Of a stretch of 64,000 nucleotides of DNA, positions 60,475 to 64,000 are shown piece after piece (within the stretch, counting starts at the first letter, position 1; the number at the start of each line of letters is the position of its first letter). The DNA comes from Oscillospiraceae bacterium. GTDB taxonomy: Bacteria > Bacillota > Clostridia > Saccharofermentanales > Saccharofermentanaceae. The DNA lies in assembly GCA_902788505.1 (NCBI GenBank), contig CADAKH010000003.1:1-64000 (forward strand), written 5' to 3'. The translations under genes were made by a program, and so were the position numbers. The notes below the pieces were generated by a model. It did no database searches. It was not told where the DNA came from and was given only the letters and a program-made list of their open reading frames with translations.

Positions 60475-61448
60475 GCTTATGCATGATGATACAGCCTATA
60501 AATGAGTCGAGTCTCATTCTTTTCGATGTCAGCAACGAAGAGAAATCACGTATAGTCCGCCAGTATAACAGGGCGTTGCAGAACAGCCAGGGCGAGGGAA
60601 CGGATGTTGCCCAGATATTCTTGAAGCCTTTGATCTCACAGTATCAGAAGTGGGGAGATCCTGCTCTTATTTTCGGCCTCTGTCTTGCCAGAGAAGGTCA
60701 GTTTAAAAGAGCGGAAGGCAGTCTCGTGTTTGCAATTCAGGGCGTGCTCGGAACAGAACAGTATCTGACTATTGCCCAGGAAGCCTTGAGAATGGTCAGG
60801 GAGGATATCAAGAATCCGCCTGCTGACATTCCGCCGGCAGATATCGCGGGAAAGCTCAAGAATGCCCAAATGGCATCAGGTTCTTCTCCTGCCGCAAGAG
60901 CAAACTTCCAGGCTCCTATCCTTACCAAAGCACAGAAAACATCCGAAGCACCGCAGATGGCATCCAGTAAGGAGCGCAGAGATATCATGATGCGTTCCGG
61001 CGGAGTTGCCGATGAACTTCCGGATGATTCAATAGATATTGAGGATATCAAATCTCCCAGAGAGAGGATGAAAAGTTTAGTCATAACATGCGTCATAATT
61101 CTGTCAATGTTACTAGTGACGTTACTCATCATCTTTGGTATTATTCCTCTGATAAAACAGATCGAGGCCGGAGGATCTGCCAGAGATAAGGTTGAATACC
61201 TTGAAGGCGAGTTCTACAAATTCCGCTACGATCCTGAGGTTTCATCAATAATGAGTGCCTACGAATCAAGTTTCGGTACGGTATGGACAAAGAGTTCTCT
61301 TGAAGAAGAGACTACAACAACCGAGAGTACGACTGAAGAGACGACTACCACCTCGGAAGAGACACAGCCGACACCGTCACTTGCAGAGACAACCACTATT
61401 ACAGAAGAAACAACTCCTGAAGAGACTGTTCAAGGAGAAGATGAATGA
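60459..61448 (+). CDS. Membrane protein with helical cytoplasmic part and Thr/Glu-rich exported tail
   Basis: A 329-residue protein. The N-terminal part (about 15-115) is helical and TPR-like (KSRIVRQYNRALQNSQG, LCLAREGQFKRAEGSLV), then a linker, one membrane helix (about 208-230) and an exported tail. The last 45 residues consist mainly of Thr and Glu, for example TTEETTTTSEET, like a cell-wall spacer. ATG 60459 has AAAGGA 9 nt upstream and overlaps folC; ATG 60483 is an alternative. I recognise no family. It may link a cytoplasmic complex to the wall. Confidence 0.68.
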   Translation: MHDYLSLCMMIQPINESSLILFDVSNEEKSRIVRQYNRALQNSQGEGTDVAQIFLKPLISQYQKWGDPALIFGLCLAREGQFKRAEGSLVFAIQGVLGTEQYLTIAQEALRMVREDIKNPPADIPPADIAGKLKNAQMASGSSPAARANFQAPILTKAQKTSEAPQMASSKERRDIMMRSGGVADELPDDSIDIEDIKSPRERMKSLVITCVIILSMLLVTLLIIFGIIPLIKQIEAGGSARDKVEYLEGEFYKFRYDPEVSSIMSAYESSFGTVWTKSSLEEETTTTESTTEETTTTSEETQPTPSLAETTTITEETTPEETVQGEDE

Positions 61449-62950
61449 ACTATATAAGTACAAGAGGATATGAAGAAAAGTTTTCGTCAAGCGAAGCGAT
61501 CATAAGAGGTATCGCTCCGGATGGAGGACTCTTCGTTCCTGAATCTATTCCGCAGCTTACAAAAGAAGATCTTGAAGCTATGCAGACAATGCAGTTCTAT
61601 CAGCTGTCTGCTTTTGTTTTATCAAAGTTCTTAACAGATTTTACTGAGGCTGAACTTCTTGAATATACAAGACAGGCTTATTCAGAGGACAAGTGGGGTG
61701 AGAACCCGGTTCCTCTCGTACAGATGAACGAATATAACGACAGGGAATATATCCTTGAACTGTGGCACGGACCTACGTGCGCATTTAAAGATGTCGCACT
61801 CCAGCTCCTGCCTCATCTTATGACCGCATCCGCAAAGAAGACCGGAATCGGCAAGAAGATCTGCATTCTTACGGCTACATCGGGTGATACCGGTAAGGCT
61901 GCTTTGGAAGGCTTTAAGGATCTTCCCGGAACAGAGATAATCGTATTCTATCCTACAGGCGGTGTATCCGAAGCGCAGAAGCTTCAGATGGTTACGACGG
62001 GAGGAGACAATACACACGTTATTGCTGTTAACGGCTGCTTCGATGATGCGCAGACAGGTGTTAAGAATATCTTCGGCAACAAAGAACTTGCTGAGGTTCT
62101 TGATGCAAATGGCGTAATGCTCTCATCTGCCAACTCGATCAACTGGGGAAGACTGGCTCCTCAGATTGCTTATTATGTATATTCCTATGTTGAACTGGTA
62201 AGAAAGGGAAAGATCGATCTTACCGAATCATTCAACATTGTTGTTCCGACAGGTAACTTCGGTAATATCCTTGCGGCATGGTTTGCAAAGCAGATGGGTA
62301 TTCCTGTTCATAAGCTTATCTGCGCATCCAACAGAAACAAGGTTTTGTGCGACTTCTTCTCGAGCGGTATATATGACCGTAACAGAGAGTTCTTCAAGAC
62401 GACATCACCTTCTATGGATATCCTTATTTCCTCGAACCTCGAAAGACTTCTTTTCGAGATTGCGGGAAAAGATCCCAAGAAGGTAACAGAGTGGATGAAG
62501 CAGCTCAGCGAGGACGGAAAATACAGCGTAGATAAGGATACATTAAAGGCACTGCAGAGACTTTTCGTAGGCGGATTCGCAGACGAGACAGGTGTCTCAA
62601 AGACTATCCTTGAAGTATATGACCGTACCGACCATGTTATCGATCCGCACACAGCTGTCGGTTTCAACATCTATGGAAGATACCATCAGAGGTCAGGTGA
62701 CGAGAGCAAGACGGTATTTGCCTCAACAGCTTCTCCGTTCAAGTTCGCACCGGCTGTTATGGATTCTTTGAGAGGTGCCGGTTATTCCAATGACAAGGCT
62801 ATACCGGATATCATCGCTGAACTTGCCGAAGAGAGCGGTCTTGTCATTCCGCAGTCCATTGCAGAATTACCGTCTCTTGAAGTAAGACATAAGGATGTTA
62901 TCGAGAAGGAACAGATGGAAAGCAAAGTCCGCGAGATACTTCTCGATTGA
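61445..62950 (+). CDS. thrC: Threonine synthase
   Basis: A 501-residue PLP enzyme converting O-phosphohomoserine to threonine. The N-terminus MNYISTRGYEEKFSSSEAI fits the family, the PLP lysine lies in TCAFKDVALQ (about residue 114) and the phosphate loop is in TATSGDTGKAAL. IVVPTGNFGNILAAWFAKQM is also conserved. CAAGGAGA precedes the ATG, which overlaps the previous stop codon. Last gene before a strong terminator. Confidence 0.95.
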   Translation: MNYISTRGYEEKFSSSEAIIRGIAPDGGLFVPESIPQLTKEDLEAMQTMQFYQLSAFVLSKFLTDFTEAELLEYTRQAYSEDKWGENPVPLVQMNEYNDREYILELWHGPTCAFKDVALQLLPHLMTASAKKTGIGKKICILTATSGDTGKAALEGFKDLPGTEIIVFYPTGGVSEAQKLQMVTTGGDNTHVIAVNGCFDDAQTGVKNIFGNKELAEVLDANGVMLSSANSINWGRLAPQIAYYVYSYVELVRKGKIDLTESFNIVVPTGNFGNILAAWFAKQMGIPVHKLICASNRNKVLCDFFSSGIYDRNREFFKTTSPSMDILISSNLERLLFEIAGKDPKKVTEWMKQLSEDGKYSVDKDTLKALQRLFVGGFADETGVSKTILEVYDRTDHVIDPHTAVGFNIYGRYHQRSGDESKTVFASTASPFKFAPAVMDSLRGAGYSNDKAIPDIIAELAEESGLVIPQSIAELPSLEVRHKDVIEKEQMESKVREILLD

Positions 62951-62960
62951 TTAGCAATCT

Positions 62961-62994
62961 AAGGCTTTTTCTTCCGTAGAAAAAGCCTTTTTTT
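62961..62994 (+). terminator. Terminator of the thrC operon
   Basis: AAGGCTTTTTC (62961-62971), 7-nt loop, GAAAAAGCCTT (62979-62989) and a run of Ts. Confidence 0.92.
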
Positions 62995-63010
62995 ATAAAG
63001 GGGGAACAAA

Positions 63011-64000
63011 ATGAAACGTTATCTGGTATTGGAGAATGGCAACGTTTACGAAGGCGAGGCACTGGGTGCCGAAGGAAGCGTGATCTCGGAGATAGTATTT
63101 ACTACCGCCATGACGGCTTACCTTGAGACACTGACTGATCCGAGTTATAAAGGGCAGGCAGTTGTACAAACATTTCCCCTAATAGGAAACTACGGAATAA
63201 TCACTCCTGATATGGAAGGCTCTAAAGTCAATGTATCAGGCTATATAGTAAGGGAAGCATGTGATCTTCCTTCAAACTTCAGATGCGAGACAGATCTTGA
63301 TTCTTTCCTTAAACAGCAGAATATCCCGGGAATCAAGGGAATCGACACGAGAGCTCTTACAAAGTGTCTCAGAGAATCCGGCACTATGAACGGTGCAATC
63401 TGCAGCAGACCTGACGAGTTTACGCTTGATGAGATCAAGGCATATAAGATCAAGGATCCGGTTGAGGAAGTTACCACCAAAGAAGAACAGATTATTCCTG
63501 CAAATGGAGAAACTTTGTTCAAGGTTGCGATGTTTGACTTCGGTATCAAGCGCAATATCATAAGAGAGCTTTCGAAAAGGGGAGTTGAAGTTCATCTTCT
63601 TCCTGCTGATACAAGCGCACAGAAGGTAAAGGAAATAGAACCTGACGGAATCTTCCTTTCCAACGGCCCCGGAGATCCTGAAGACAATACAAAAGCTATC
63701 GAGACTATGAAGGAACTCAAAGACTGCGGGATTCCGTTAATGGGAATCTGTTTGGGCCATCAGATCCTTGCACTGGCGCACGGGTTTAAGACATCCAAAC
63801 TTAAATACGGCCACAGAGGTGCAAATCACCCCGTAAGAGATCTCGATACAGGAAGAGTTTATATCTCATCGCAGAACCACGGATATCAGGTAGTCCGCTC
63901 TTCGATAGACAGTAATGTTGCAAAAGAATACTTCGTTAATGTAAATGACGGAACCAATGAAGGAATAGAATACTTTAATAAACCCTGCTTCTCCGTACAG
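63011..64000 (+). CDS. carA: Carbamoyl-phosphate synthase small subunit (partial, cut by window end)
   Basis: The first 330 residues are present; the 3' end is beyond the window. The N-terminal domain (MKRYLVLENGNVYEGEALG, TTAMTAYLETLTDPSYKGQ) is followed by a class I glutaminase domain with FLSNGPGDPEDN, the nucleophile Cys in GICLGHQI and the His in SSQNHGYQV. Supplies ammonia from glutamine to CarB for arginine and pyrimidine synthesis. AAGGGGG precedes ATG 63011. The 60-nt interval after thrC holds the terminator and leaves no room for a long leader, so its promoter is not obvious. Confidence 0.95.
   Translation, partial: MKRYLVLENGNVYEGEALGAEGSVISEIVFTTAMTAYLETLTDPSYKGQAVVQTFPLIGNYGIITPDMEGSKVNVSGYIVREACDLPSNFRCETDLDSFLKQQNIPGIKGIDTRALTKCLRESGTMNGAICSRPDEFTLDEIKAYKIKDPVEEVTTKEEQIIPANGETLFKVAMFDFGIKRNIIRELSKRGVEVHLLPADTSAQKVKEIEPDGIFLSNGPGDPEDNTKAIETMKELKDCGIPLMGICLGHQILALAHGFKTSKLKYGHRGANHPVRDLDTGRVYISSQNHGYQVVRSSIDSNVAKEYFVNVNDGTNEGIEYFNKPCFSVQ

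Noticed and set aside
1..64000. CRISPR arrays, insertion sequences, prophage or integrative element
   Set aside because: No regularly spaced repeats, transposase, integrase, phage structural genes or target-site duplications were seen; the gene content is chromosomal.

Overview
The window reads as chromosome of a low-to-moderate GC member of the Clostridia (Firmicutes). The support is a set of clostridial marker genes (hemZ, a P-loop/Asp23-like protein beside yebC, a DUF6062 protein, type II pantothenate kinase, ktr-type potassium uptake), strong AGGAGG-type ribosome binding sites, some TTG and GTG starts, and a type IV pilus set with PilM, PilN and PilO but no outer-membrane secretin. Almost every stretch is coding. 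I see no phage, transposon, integrase or CRISPR array. The species is not identifiable from what I can see; a rumen or gut Oscillospirales/Lachnospirales-type organism is a guess.

Layout. 0.1-5.5 kb: serS, a membrane-anchored putative glycosidase, a degenerate Nudix protein, a YigZ/IMPACT protein, an HtrA protease and a 43-residue membrane protein. 5.5-13.5 kb: a parvulin-like exported chaperone, then a tightly overlapping operon of two YfhO-type membrane proteins and a DEDDh exonuclease. 13.5-28.8 kb: the type IV pilus region. A large PilX-like protein lies first. A four-gene minus-strand operon follows (yebC, P-loop/Asp23-like ATPase, DUF6062, DsrE-like). Then come pilB-pilT-pilC-pilM-pilN-pilO, a very short major pilin with its own promoter and terminator, and a separate operon of three minor pilins. 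No prepilin peptidase gene is present.

28.9-40.9 kb is mostly housekeeping: coaW, two membrane proteins, hemZ, a tRNA-Pro, an RNA methyltransferase, rpsT, tmcAL, an unknown exported protein and pta-ackA. 41.0-50.0 kb is the most unusual part. Two paralogous proteins each join an N-terminal YidC/Oxa1-like membrane domain to a C-terminal LTA-synthase/sulfatase-like catalytic domain. Between them lie a potassium-uptake pair (minus strand) and a CDP-glycerol glycerophosphotransferase-like protein. Both YidC-like domains carry Asn where the insertase family normally has its groove Arg. I infer an envelope polymer-modifying system whose YidC part is not an ordinary insertase.

50.0-64.0 kb: pcrA, a dNTP-pool pair (dgt, yfbR-like), an operon with an exported glucosaminidase, a cohesin/cadherin-like surface protein, a GtrA protein, folC, a Thr/Glu-tailed membrane protein and thrC, and finally carA, which runs off the window end. 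Two regulatory patterns stand out. The PilX-like gene and the minor-pilin operon, 13.6 kb apart, share a promoter layout of two TTAACAAA-like repeats at matching distances from a TTGAAA -35 box. Two minus-strand genes have a TATAAT box exactly 6 nt before their ATG and no Shine-Dalgarno sequence, which suggests leaderless transcripts.
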